Shown here: positions 6,177 through 13,744 of the stretch, in pieces
Numbering within the stretch: position 1 is the first letter of the stretch
Layout of the letters: each line of letters begins with the position of its first letter
NCBI GenBank assembly: GCA_937914675.1
Contig: CALDOC010000086.1
Location: forward strand, 1-13,891
Reading direction: 5' to 3'
Length of the DNA: 13,891 nucleotides
Source of the DNA: an uncultured Sulfurimonas sp.
GTDB taxonomy: Bacteria; Campylobacterota; Campylobacteria; Campylobacterales; Sulfurimonadaceae
Position numbers and translations under genes: made by a program
Notes under the pieces: model-generated
Databases searched by the model: none
What the model saw: only the letters and a program-made list of their open reading frames with translations
What the model was told of the DNA's origin: nothing

Positions 6177-8526
6177 CCTAATTTTTATAGTGACCGTTGT
6201 AATAAGCTCCATGTTTCTAGGTTGCGCAACAACGTTGCCGCAAGCGGTTAAAGTTGAAATGTCAGATAAAAAAATCGATTTTCTTCAAGACGTAAAACCC
6301 ATACTAGACAAAAGATGCGTTAGCTGTCACTCCTGTTACAACTCTCCATGTCAAGCTAAATTTAGCTCTTTTGAGGGCGTAGATAGAGGCGGTAGCAAAC
6401 TTTTGGTTTATGACGCGCTTCGATTTAAAGCTATGCAACCCACTCGACTTTTCATAGACGCCAAAAGCGCCGAGGAGTGGCGTAAAAAAGGTTTTTACTC
6501 TCTAACGCAAAAATTTGACAATAACGAGAGCTACAACGACTCTATTATGATGCATATGCTTTATGACAAAAAAGCCCATCCAAAGGTTATTGGTTCATAC
6601 AAACCTGAATCAGATAAACTTACATGCCCCAAAAACTTGCAAGAGATGGGTGAATACTTACAAGATAAGCCAAATCATGGCATGCCTTATGGAATGCCAG
6701 CCATAGAAGACGCGGAGTATGATACGTTAGCGCAATGGATAGCGAGAGGAGCTAAAGGTCCAACCCAAGAACAACAAGCCAAACTTGTAGCGCCAACAAA
6801 GCAAGCGCAAATGGCGATAGAGAAATGGGAAGCCTTTTTAAACGAGAGCGACGCAAAACATGTTATGACTGCAAGATACCTCTATGAGCACCTCTTTTTG
6901 GCTCACATCAGTTTCGCAGATACTCAAAAAGAGTTTTACTCAATGGTTCGCTCTTCTACTCCATCTCCAAAAAAGATAAACGAAATAGCTTCCATACGTC
7001 CGTTTGACGACCCTGAGATAACGAAATTTTACTATAGATTTCAAAAAATTCACTCTACCATTGTTTTCAAAACTCATATGCTTGTCGAGTTTGACGACGC
7101 CAAGATGGATAGAATTAAAGAGCTTTTCATAAAACCTAAGTGGGACGAAACGCCTCATGCGATGAGTTACGAAACTAACGTCAGCGCAAATCCTTTTCTA
7201 CTCTTCGCTCAAATTCCAGTAAAAAGTCGTTACCAATTTTTACTCGACAACGCGAGGTATATCGTTATGACTTTTATTAGGGGTCCTGTTTGTCGTGGGC
7301 AGATTGCTCTAAACGTCATACATGACCACTTTTGGGTTATGTTTAAAGACCCAGAGTCAGACATATCCGTTTTGCATCCAGAATTTCTTTTACAAGAAGC
7401 GCAAAATTTAAGCATGCCCATCCAAACGAGCGCTCAAAAGTTACTAGACATATTTAGTGACGATTATAGAAACAAGTATCGTGAGTATTTTGCGCATAAA
7501 GAGGAGCTTACCCGTCATACGTTTCCTAATGGGCAAAACGTTAACGACATATGGAGAGGCAATGTTTCGGATGACTCTCCACTGCTTACAATCTATAGAC
7601 ATTACGACAGCGCGTCCGTTCACCATGGAATTTTAGGCAAACTTCCAAAAACAATGTGGGTTATTGATTACCCACAGTTTGAGCGAATTTACTATGCGTT
7701 AGTGGCGGGTTATGACGTTTTTGGAAACGTGTCTCATCAGGCGAACATACGAAGATATATGGATTTTTTAAGGGTGGAAGGCGAACTCAACTTTTTAACT
7801 TTCATGCCACAAGAGAAACGTTTAGAGATGTTTAAATCATGGTACGTTAACGACGATGACGTTGAAGATTTAAAAACGATTCCTATTTCAGATAACAACC
7901 TTAGTATGAAATATCTTACAAAGCATCCGAAAAGTGAATTTATTGAAAAGCTTGTAAACGAGCGCGTACTGAAATCCACAAATATAAAATTTGATTATTT
8001 AAACTATTTTAACGAGTCCCAGAAGCGCCCTAAGACGCCTAAAGAGTTCAACAACGTTCAAGACGTCCTAAATGGAGCAAGGTCAATAAGTGGCGCTGGA
8101 ATAGGTTTCACAAAACATGTAACCGGTAGCGGAATTAACAACGTCATAGTTAAAGTGACATTTGAGGACAATACAAGCGAAGTTTTCACCCTTGTAATCA
8201 ATAGATGGCATGACAATGTCAATTCCATGTTTAACGAAGAGGATTCATTAAATTCAAATTTAGACACGATAGACGTCATCAAAGGTTCCGTTGGTTCTTA
8301 TCCTAACGTTTTTGCCATTGTAAAGTATAAAGATCTTCCTGATTTTTTTGACGTTATCAAAAATTTTGAGGATAATGATGAATATATCAAAAGGTTGTCA
8401 AAATATTGGATTCAAAGAGGTGACAAAAACTTTTGGAAAACTTACGATTGGTTTCAAAATGATTTCAATCAAGAGCAAAAGAGCGAAGCCGGTCTTTACG
8501 ATTTAAACAGATATTATCACCGCTAA
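6166..8526 (+). CDS. cti: Fatty acid cis/trans isomerase (Cti), heme-containing, predicted lipoprotein
   Basis: This 786-residue protein is close in length to the Pseudomonas Cti proteins. It starts with a hydrophobic segment ending MFLGC, so Cys20 may be lipidated and anchor the enzyme on the periplasmic side. The family's heme c motif follows as RCVSCHSCYNSPCQ (50-63), with C51, C54 and H55 as heme-binding residues; the trailing CYxxPCQ is also typical of Cti. The long region after it (GPVCRGQIALNVIHDHFWV, RYMDFLRVEGELNFLTFMP, GIGFTKHVTGSGINNV) fits the family throughout. Cti converts cis-unsaturated acyl chains of membrane phospholipids to trans without moving the double bond, which rigidifies the membrane under solvent, heat or salt stress. 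The start has GAGG 7 nt upstream, inside a possible hairpin. A methyltransferase gene begins 2 nt after the stop, so the two are surely cotranscribed. Confidence 0.93.
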   Translation: MLNNLIFIVTVVISSMFLGCATTLPQAVKVEMSDKKIDFLQDVKPILDKRCVSCHSCYNSPCQAKFSSFEGVDRGGSKLLVYDALRFKAMQPTRLFIDAKSAEEWRKKGFYSLTQKFDNNESYNDSIMMHMLYDKKAHPKVIGSYKPESDKLTCPKNLQEMGEYLQDKPNHGMPYGMPAIEDAEYDTLAQWIARGAKGPTQEQQAKLVAPTKQAQMAIEKWEAFLNESDAKHVMTARYLYEHLFLAHISFADTQKEFYSMVRSSTPSPKKINEIASIRPFDDPEITKFYYRFQKIHSTIVFKTHMLVEFDDAKMDRIKELFIKPKWDETPHAMSYETNVSANPFLLFAQIPVKSRYQFLLDNARYIVMTFIRGPVCRGQIALNVIHDHFWVMFKDPESDISVLHPEFLLQEAQNLSMPIQTSAQKLLDIFSDDYRNKYREYFAHKEELTRHTFPNGQNVNDIWRGNVSDDSPLLTIYRHYDSASVHHGILGKLPKTMWVIDYPQFERIYYALVAGYDVFGNVSHQANIRRYMDFLRVEGELNFLTFMPQEKRLEMFKSWYVNDDDVEDLKTIPISDNNLSMKYLTKHPKSEFIEKLVNERVLKSTNIKFDYLNYFNESQKRPKTPKEFNNVQDVLNGARSISGAGIGFTKHVTGSGINNVIVKVTFEDNTSEVFTLVINRWHDNVNSMFNEEDSLNSNLDTIDVIKGSVGSYPNVFAIVKYKDLPDFFDVIKNFEDNDEYIKRLSKYWIQRGDKNFWKTYDWFQNDFNQEQKSEAGLYDLNRYYHR

Positions 8527-8528
8527 TC

Positions 8529-9476
8529 ATGCAAAACTTTACTAAAGAATCAATGCTTGACATTATAAATATCTTGGAAAAAAAACTTCAAGTTTTACCC
8601 TCAAAAAAAGTTTTGGAATTTGAAGTCATAAACCCGGATTGTTGCAGTTCCACCTATGCGGGAAACGTCAGAGAAGTTCAAGGAAAACAGTATGTTTACC
8701 GTGGATATAAAGCTTGGACTGATTTAGCTCAAAGTCTCAACTGCAGAATGCTTACGCCGTTGGTAAACTCAAAAAACACCATTGTCGTTCGCTTGGAAAA
8801 ACTGGAAGAGGACGTTAGCTTTCATAAAAGCGTTACGGAAAAAGAGGAAAAGTACGGAGTGAATTCCATTTTTTCCGAAATTCACAAAATGGAAGAACCC
8901 GCTTTTGCGTCTCACTATCTAAGGGCGTTGCAAAACGTAAAGATTGACTCTCGCGTCCGAATTTTAAACCTTGGCGTCAATAGCGGGGACGAGTTTGAAC
9001 TTATACAAAAATACTCCAAAAATTTTACAAACTTAGAGTTAGTGGGAGTCGACTACTGCGTTTCTGCAATCAATGAGGCCAAAAATAAATTTGAAAATCA
9101 TCCAAACGTCTCTTTTTACGCCCATGACGTAAACGATTTGTCTTCACTTAATTTGGGAGAATTCGACTTGATAATCAGCGTGGGAACTCTTCAAAGCTCA
9201 AACCTTGAATTTAATCCCTTATTTATGTCAATAGTTCAAAACCAATTGAAAAAAGATGGCGCCATGATACTTGGATTTCCAAATTGCAGATGGATAGATG
9301 GCGAGATGATATATGGCGCTCGCGTCAAAAACTACCCTTTTTCAGAAATGGGTCTTTTGTACAAGGACGTTATGTTTTGCAAGAAGTATCTCCAACAAAA
9401 GAAGTTTCGCGTGACCATTACTGGCAAAGATTATATTTTTTTAACCGCCACTTCTATAAAAAAAGCAATATTGTGA
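8529..9476 (+). CDS. Class I SAM-dependent methyltransferase with unrecognised N-terminal region
   Basis: This 315-residue protein has a C-terminal Rossmann methyltransferase domain with motif I as ILNLGVNSGDEF (145-156), the acidic strand end LVGVDYCVSA (171-180), FYAHDVNDL (196-204) and motif IV FDLIISVGTLQSS (212-224). The first ~140 residues contain a vicinal cysteine pair (NPDCCSSTYAGN, from 35) and YVYRGYKAWTDLAQSLNCRMLTPL (55-78). They match no domain I can name and may recognise the substrate. No signal peptide or membrane helix is seen, so the enzyme is probably cytoplasmic. It starts 2 nt after the cti stop without a clear Shine-Dalgarno sequence, which points to translational coupling and a job linked to Cti. 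It lacks the features of cyclopropane fatty acid synthases. The methyltransferase fold is certain; the substrate is unknown. Confidence 0.85.
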   Translation: MQNFTKESMLDIINILEKKLQVLPSKKVLEFEVINPDCCSSTYAGNVREVQGKQYVYRGYKAWTDLAQSLNCRMLTPLVNSKNTIVVRLEKLEEDVSFHKSVTEKEEKYGVNSIFSEIHKMEEPAFASHYLRALQNVKIDSRVRILNLGVNSGDEFELIQKYSKNFTNLELVGVDYCVSAINEAKNKFENHPNVSFYAHDVNDLSSLNLGEFDLIISVGTLQSSNLEFNPLFMSIVQNQLKKDGAMILGFPNCRWIDGEMIYGARVKNYPFSEMGLLYKDVMFCKKYLQQKKFRVTITGKDYIFLTATSIKKAIL

Positions 9477-9498
9477 TAATATCTCGTAAAACTATAAT
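9471..9498 (+). promoter_or_regulatory. Sigma70-like promoter for the SPOR-like gene
   Basis: TTGTGA (9471-9476, overlapping the methyltransferase stop codon) is followed after 16 nt by a perfect TATAAT (9493-9498). Transcription would begin near 9505, directly at the purine-rich ribosome binding site AAGAGAAGAGAG (9505-9516), giving a leader of about 19 nt. Read-through from cti is still possible, because no terminator is seen between the genes. Confidence 0.45.
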
Positions 9499-9523
9499 AT
9501 TACTAAGAGAAGAGAGTTAAATC

Positions 9524-9940
9524 ATGAAATTATTATTATTGCTGTTGATGACGATAACTTTGGCTTTGTCAAGTGAGAGAAAGATATTACTCGGTAGTTA
9601 CGCAAATAACCTCAACGCTTCAAAAGCGCTCATACAAGCCAATGACTTGGTAGAAAAAGACGCTCTTCTTAAACGCCTTATTAACGTTAATTCATTGGAA
9701 ATTAAAAAAGAGAAGATAGGAAACTATTACGCCATAACAATCTCTTATTTGAAAACTTACACGCAACTTTTCAGAACGCTAAAAGCTTTTTCCAAATACT
9801 ATCATGGCGCCTACGTTCTCCCTCCCTATAAAGAAGAGATTGCAAATAAAGAAAAACTTCCAAGTGAAAAAGAAACTATGAGCAAAAAAGAAATTTTGTA
9901 TAAAACCACTATTAAAATTAGAATAGTTGAAAAGGGTTAA
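9524..9940 (+). CDS. Small exported protein with a SPOR-like domain
   Basis: This 138-residue protein has a strong hydrophobic signal sequence (about 1-16), followed by RKILLGSYANNLNASKALIQ (19-38). That stretch resembles the first strand and helix of SPOR domains (xxxGSFxxxxNAxxL). The second half, IGNYYAITISYLKTYTQLFRTLKAF, then GAYVLPPY, fits the usual second SPOR repeat ending in a strand. SPOR domains bind denuded septal peptidoglycan, so a periplasmic or envelope role is plausible. The Lys/Glu-rich end (from about 110) looks disordered until a short final strand (TTIKIRIVEKG). The match is by eye and weak, so 'hypothetical exported protein' is the safe name. The gene is downstream of cti and the methyltransferase but has its own promoter and a good ribosome binding site, so it may be only an incidental neighbour. 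Confidence 0.7.
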   Translation: MKLLLLLLMTITLALSSERKILLGSYANNLNASKALIQANDLVEKDALLKRLINVNSLEIKKEKIGNYYAITISYLKTYTQLFRTLKAFSKYYHGAYVLPPYKEEIANKEKLPSEKETMSKKEILYKTTIKIRIVEKG

Positions 9941-9953
9941 GAACTAACCCCTT
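9932..9953 (-). terminator. Hairpin terminator between convergent genes, containing both stop codons
   Basis: GGGTTA (9934-9939) and TAACCC (9945-9950) form a perfect 6-bp stem around a 5-nt loop, extended by AA/TT past one bulged C. On the minus strand the stem is followed by TTTTC and further T-rich sequence, so it best fits a modest intrinsic terminator for ygiQ. On the plus strand no T-run follows. The stop codons of both flanking genes lie in the stem or its base. Confidence 0.5.
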
Positions 9954-11733
9954 AAGACGCGAAACCGCTAGAAAAACTCTCCTTTGCGACGACTATCTGC
10001 TTTTGTCTCTCTTTGCGCTTTGTGTCTTTTTCCACAAATATTTTTCTACGAGTTTTAGGATCCATTTCGGTGTAGTACATGACGGCGGAGTACGTCCCCG
10101 GCGTTGGGGTAAACACTTGCGCTTGTTCTGGATTCATTTGCAACTCGTCCGTAGTGAAGCGTTTTAACTCATGCATGTCTTTTTCTTCGCACCCAGGATG
10201 CGCCGCGATAAGGTAGTACGTCAAAAACTGTTGTTTTCCCTCTTCCGCGTTTAGTTTGTCGTACAACTTTTTAAAGTCGATTAGCGTTTGTTTTCCAGGT
10301 TTGCCCATGAGCTCAAGCACATGCTGTTGCGTATGTTCCGGAGCCACTTTCATCTGTCCCGATATATGGTGTTTCACCATCTCTTTCAAGTACTCGTAAC
10401 CATGTTCTTTGTCCGCCGTGATGAGGTCGTACCTTACGCCGCTCGCCACGAAAGCTTTTCTGACGCCCTCGACCGCCCTAACCTGTCGCAAAAGGTTTAT
10501 GTTACGAGAATGGTCGACTTTCATAGACTTGCACAAATGAGACGCGTCTACGCAACGTTGATGGTCGCATGTGCCGAGTTTTAGCTTTTTATTGCACTCG
10601 TAACCGTACATGTTGGCCGTTGGACCGCCAACGTCGCTGATGATGCCCTTGTAGTCTTTATACTTGTTAAAATCTTTCGCTTCTTTAAGGATGTTGCCTT
10701 CGGAACGGGTTCTAATGGTGCGACCCTGATGCACGCCAATGGCGCAAAAATTGCATTCCCCCCAACAGCCATGATGAGTCATGATGGAAAATTTGATGGT
10801 TTCCAAACATTTTACTTTCCCCATTTTCGCGTAATAAGGGTGCAGTTCTCTCGTAAAGGGAAGATTTGAATTCGCATCCATCTCGTCTTCGTTCAAATGG
10901 TCGCATGGCGGGTTTTGAATAAGAAAACGCGAGTCCACCGCCTGACACAATCCATTGGCGGCGATGGGATCGTTGTTGTCGTAAAACAAATCAAAAAGGT
11001 CGATGTACTTCTCTTTGTCGTCTAAACAATCTTGGTGCGAAGGCATCTGATGATACTTGGCAACGGGCTCTTTGGATATGTAACAAACGCCCCGTATATC
11101 TCTGTAGTCGCGTTTTTCATCCATGGCTTTTGTTAGTTGTGCAAGCGCTATCTCGCCCATTCCATAGATAAGCACGTCTGCTTTTGAGTCAAAAAGTATC
11201 GGTTTTTTAAGTTTGTCCGACCAGTAATCGTAATGTGTCACGCGTCTAAGACTCGCTTCAATGCCACCAAGGACCAATGGAACGGTATCTTTAAAATGGC
11301 GACGAATAAGATTGCAATAAACGCTTATGGCGCGATCCGGACGCTTGTCATTTTTTCCACCCGGAGTGTAATCGTCGCTATTTCTAAATTTTTTCGTCGC
11401 GGTATAGTTGCTCACCATGCTATCGACGCTACCACCGCTCACTCCCCAATAAAGTCGTGGCTCGCCCAAACGCGAAATGTCATCGGCCGAATTAACGTTA
11501 GGTTGACCTATCATCCCCACCTTGTAGCCCATGCGCTCAAGCATTCGTCCAACCATCGCCACTCCAATAAAGGGAGAGTCGATGTAAGCGTCGCCACTCA
11601 CAAGGATGACGTCGCAATAGTCCCAACCTTTTGCGTCCATCTCGGCGCGAGTGGTTGGTAAAAAATCTTTTTCACTAAACGTTACCGTTTCTCTATTGCT
11701 ATTTGTATCTTTGTTTTTATTTCTTCTACTCAA
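9952..11733 (-). CDS. ygiQ: YgiQ family radical SAM protein
   Basis: The family architecture is clear: an N-terminal YgiQ domain with FLPTTRAEMDAKGWDYCDV and SGDAYIDSPFIGVAMVGRML, then a radical SAM core with the [4Fe-4S]-binding GCWGECNFC. Counting from the TTG at 11733 the cysteines are residues 323, 327 and 330 of 593 (CxxxCxxC). The C-terminal part has KVAPEHTQ, YYLIAAHPGCEEKDM and VFTPTPGTYSAVMYYT. The family's reaction is not established. The frame stays open to a TTG at 11787, but the extra 18 residues resemble nothing in the family and a TATAAT lies only 9 nt before that TTG. The TTG at 11733 has AAAGG 7 nt upstream and is preferred. The gene is convergent with the SPOR-like gene and divergent from the acyl-CoA ligase gene. 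Confidence 0.92.
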   Translation of the reverse strand: MSRRNKNKDTNSNRETVTFSEKDFLPTTRAEMDAKGWDYCDVILVSGDAYIDSPFIGVAMVGRMLERMGYKVGMIGQPNVNSADDISRLGEPRLYWGVSGGSVDSMVSNYTATKKFRNSDDYTPGGKNDKRPDRAISVYCNLIRRHFKDTVPLVLGGIEASLRRVTHYDYWSDKLKKPILFDSKADVLIYGMGEIALAQLTKAMDEKRDYRDIRGVCYISKEPVAKYHQMPSHQDCLDDKEKYIDLFDLFYDNNDPIAANGLCQAVDSRFLIQNPPCDHLNEDEMDANSNLPFTRELHPYYAKMGKVKCLETIKFSIMTHHGCWGECNFCAIGVHQGRTIRTRSEGNILKEAKDFNKYKDYKGIISDVGGPTANMYGYECNKKLKLGTCDHQRCVDASHLCKSMKVDHSRNINLLRQVRAVEGVRKAFVASGVRYDLITADKEHGYEYLKEMVKHHISGQMKVAPEHTQQHVLELMGKPGKQTLIDFKKLYDKLNAEEGKQQFLTYYLIAAHPGCEEKDMHELKRFTTDELQMNPEQAQVFTPTPGTYSAVMYYTEMDPKTRRKIFVEKDTKRKERQKQIVVAKESFSSGFAS

Positions 11734-11795
11734 AATGGCGCCTTTTGCATACTTATATATTTTACGAATGGTACAATATTGATACAAAAGAATAA

Positions 11796-11835
11796 ATTAT
11801 ATTTTTAGTTAGATATTTTGATTTATTTTTCAAAA
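11796..11835 (-). promoter_or_regulatory. Promoter of ygiQ with overlapping dyad
   Basis: A perfect TATAAT on the minus strand (complement of 11796-11801) predicts transcription from about 11789 and a leader of about 56 nt to the TTG at 11733. No good -35 box is seen. Instead TTTTGA (11816-11821) and TCAAAA (11830-11835) form a 6-bp inverted repeat with an 8-nt spacer, sitting where the -35 region should be. It could bind a regulator; its spacing does not fit an FNR or CRP box. Confidence 0.4.
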
Positions 11836-11910
11836 TGTGAATATTTAACTCATATTTCACTTCATCCATCAAGTATGAACTATAAATATCTTTTATATAC
11901 TATTTGTATG

Positions 11911-11916
11911 TATAAT
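11911..11916 (+). promoter_or_regulatory. -10 element for the acyl-CoA ligase gene
   Basis: A perfect TATAAT lies 28 nt before the ATG at 11945, in very AT-rich DNA. The -35 region is poor (ATCTTT at 11888-11893). Farther upstream, GTGAATAT (11837-11844) and ATATTTCAC (11852-11860) form an imperfect inverted repeat that could be an operator. The leader has only AAAGAAC as a weak ribosome binding site. Confidence 0.4.
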
Positions 11917-11944
11917 AAATTCTAAATTAACACAAAGAACAAAC

Positions 11945-13612
11945 ATGACCTATCCTTATGAAAACTTAAAAAGCTTTACGCTCCCAGCTTTGCTAGATCG
12001 TTCAGTAGAACTTTATGGTTCAAGAGACGTCCTCACAAAAGTTTCACAAAAACCTATGACTTACGAGCAACTCCATCAAAACGTGCAAGAGATGGTTTCT
12101 TTACTGAAGAATAATGGCGTCAGTAAAGGGGACAAAGTTATCTTGCTAAGCGAGAACATGCCCAATTGGGCCGTTGCTTACTTTGCCGTTACGTATTTTG
12201 GAGCCGTTATAGTTCCAGTGCTTCCAGATTTTCACACCTCCGACGTTCATCATATCATTAGACATTCCGAAGCTAAAGCCGTATTTGTCTCAGAGAGACA
12301 TCTAGCGACCATTGAAGAATTAAATCACTCTGACTTAAAACTTGTAATCAAACTTGACAATCTTAGCGTCATAAATGAGCTTACAACGAGTAGTTACGGA
12401 GCGAAAATAGCCCAGAAAATGCCTTCCTTTAAAGAAAAGGAGCCCGAAGAAGGGGATATGGCCGCGCTTCTATACACCTCGGGAACGACGGGACACTCCA
12501 AAGGCGTCATGTTGTCTCACAAAAATCTCGTCACCAACGCAATGAGCGCTTTTGAAAAAATCTCAATAACGCAGGACGACGTTTTTTTATCCATCTTGCC
12601 ACTCGCGCACACGCTCGAGTGCACCGTTGGCCTCATCATTCCGATTTTACATGGCTCGAGCATTCAATACATCGATAAAGCTCCAACGCCTAGCGTGCTT
12701 CTGAAATCGTTCTCAATCGTAAAACCCACCATGATGGTTAGCGTTCCTCTCATCATAGAAAAAATTTACAAAAATAAAGTTCTACCAAAATTTACGTCTT
12801 CATTTATCATAAGATTTCTATACTCAATCGCGTTTATACGAAAATTTTTAAATAAAATCGCTGGTAAAAAACTCATAGAGACCTTTGGTGGCAGACTTCG
12901 ATTCTTTGGCATAGGCGGAGCTAGTTTGTCTCCTTACGTTGAACAATTTTTAATCGAAGCGAATTTTCCATACATCATAGGATATGGACTAACGGAGACT
13001 TCGCCTCTGATTGCCGGGTCGGTTTTGGGAAAGGCCATTAAAATAAAGTCGACCGGAACGGCCATGGCCGGAGTCGAAATTCAAATAAAAAACAAAAACC
13101 CTGAAACTGGCGAAGGAGAAATCATAGTCAAGTCCCCTAGCGTCATGATGGGCTACTACAAAGATGAAGCTCAGACTAACGCGGTTATGGAAGATGGCTG
13201 GTTTTTAACTGGAGACTTGGGTTATATTGATGAAGACGGTTTTTTATTTATAAGCGGACGCAGCAAGAACGTAATCATAGGCAGCGGAGGAGAAAACATC
13301 TATCCCGAACAGATAGAGGCGATTATCAATCAACATGAATTTGTACTTGATTCGCTCGTCTTGCAAAGAGACGACCACAAACTAGTCGCTAGAGTTCACA
13401 TGGACTATGAACTAATCGACAAAATGCTTAAAGCGAATCACACTCCAGAAATAGAAATAAAAGGAAAGATAAGCGCCCTGTTAGAAGAGATGAGGATAGA
13501 AGTAAACTCAAAGGTGTCCTCATTTTCCAAAATGGTGAAATTTGTTGAACAAATAGAACCGTTTGTAAAAACTCCAACTAAAAAAATTAAGAGATTTTTA
13601 TATACTAATTAG
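11945..13612 (+). CDS. Long-chain acyl-CoA synthetase / AMP-dependent ligase
   Basis: This 555-residue protein is an ANL-superfamily adenylating enzyme with every core motif present: the phosphate-binding loop YTSGTTGHSKG (177-187), LPLAHTLE (218-225), GIGGASLSP (322-330), GYGLTET (346-352), GWFLTGDLGYIDEDG (418-432) with the ribose-binding Asp424, the hinge GRSKN (438-442), and the C-terminal catalytic Lys in TPTKKIKR (543-550). The overall pattern best fits fatty-acyl-CoA ligases (FadD/AMP-forming). These activate free fatty acids to acyl-CoA via acyl-AMP, at or near the inner membrane. The length is typical and there is no signal peptide. Acyl-ACP synthetase activity or another carboxylic acid substrate cannot be excluded. 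The gene is divergent from ygiQ and followed by a hairpin at 13629, so it is probably monocistronic. Confidence 0.92.
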   Translation: MTYPYENLKSFTLPALLDRSVELYGSRDVLTKVSQKPMTYEQLHQNVQEMVSLLKNNGVSKGDKVILLSENMPNWAVAYFAVTYFGAVIVPVLPDFHTSDVHHIIRHSEAKAVFVSERHLATIEELNHSDLKLVIKLDNLSVINELTTSSYGAKIAQKMPSFKEKEPEEGDMAALLYTSGTTGHSKGVMLSHKNLVTNAMSAFEKISITQDDVFLSILPLAHTLECTVGLIIPILHGSSIQYIDKAPTPSVLLKSFSIVKPTMMVSVPLIIEKIYKNKVLPKFTSSFIIRFLYSIAFIRKFLNKIAGKKLIETFGGRLRFFGIGGASLSPYVEQFLIEANFPYIIGYGLTETSPLIAGSVLGKAIKIKSTGTAMAGVEIQIKNKNPETGEGEIIVKSPSVMMGYYKDEAQTNAVMEDGWFLTGDLGYIDEDGFLFISGRSKNVIIGSGGENIYPEQIEAIINQHEFVLDSLVLQRDDHKLVARVHMDYELIDKMLKANHTPEIEIKGKISALLEEMRIEVNSKVSSFSKMVKFVEQIEPFVKTPTKKIKRFLYTN

Positions 13613-13628
13613 AAGTTCCTTAAATTTG

Positions 13629-13653
13629 CTACTTTTTAATGTTTAAAGAGTAG
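13629..13653. other. 11-bp hairpin downstream of the acyl-CoA ligase gene
   Basis: CTACTTTTTAA (13629-13639) and TTAAAGAGTAG (13643-13653) pair over 11 positions (one T-G wobble) around a 3-nt loop. No run of T follows directly on either strand, so it is not a textbook intrinsic terminator. It could still stabilise the 3' end of the ligase mRNA or act as an operator for the promoter 23 nt downstream. Confidence 0.4.
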
Positions 13654-13675
13654 GAGATATGTGTTCTTTTATTCT

Positions 13676-13703
13676 TTGATATTAGATACGAATATGATAT
13701 AGT
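13676..13703 (+). promoter_or_regulatory. Sigma70-like promoter for the right-edge membrane protein gene
   Basis: TTGATA (13676-13681) is followed after 16 nt by TATAGT (13698-13703), with the extended -10 element TGA directly before it. The predicted start near 13710 leaves a leader of about 35 nt with AGGAAG (13734-13739) 5 nt before the ATG at 13745. Confidence 0.55.
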
Positions 13704-13744
13704 GTTGGTTGAATAAATAATTGAGCCAAACACAGGAAGTCTAA

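Noticed and set aside
8529..9476. Methyltransferase as a cyclopropane fatty acid synthase, which would be an attractive partner of Cti
   Set aside because: Motif I is LNLGVNSGDEF rather than the LDxGCGWG type, and the long C-terminal region with the family's conserved residues is missing.
10288..11661. Several ORFs of 60-140 codons on either strand within ygiQ
   Set aside because: All overlap the well-supported radical SAM gene and have no start signals or protein features.
11818..11834. FNR- or CRP-like site in the TTTTGA...TCAAAA dyad
   Set aside because: The spacing between half-sites is 7-8 nt rather than the 4 nt (FNR) or 6 nt (CRP) required.
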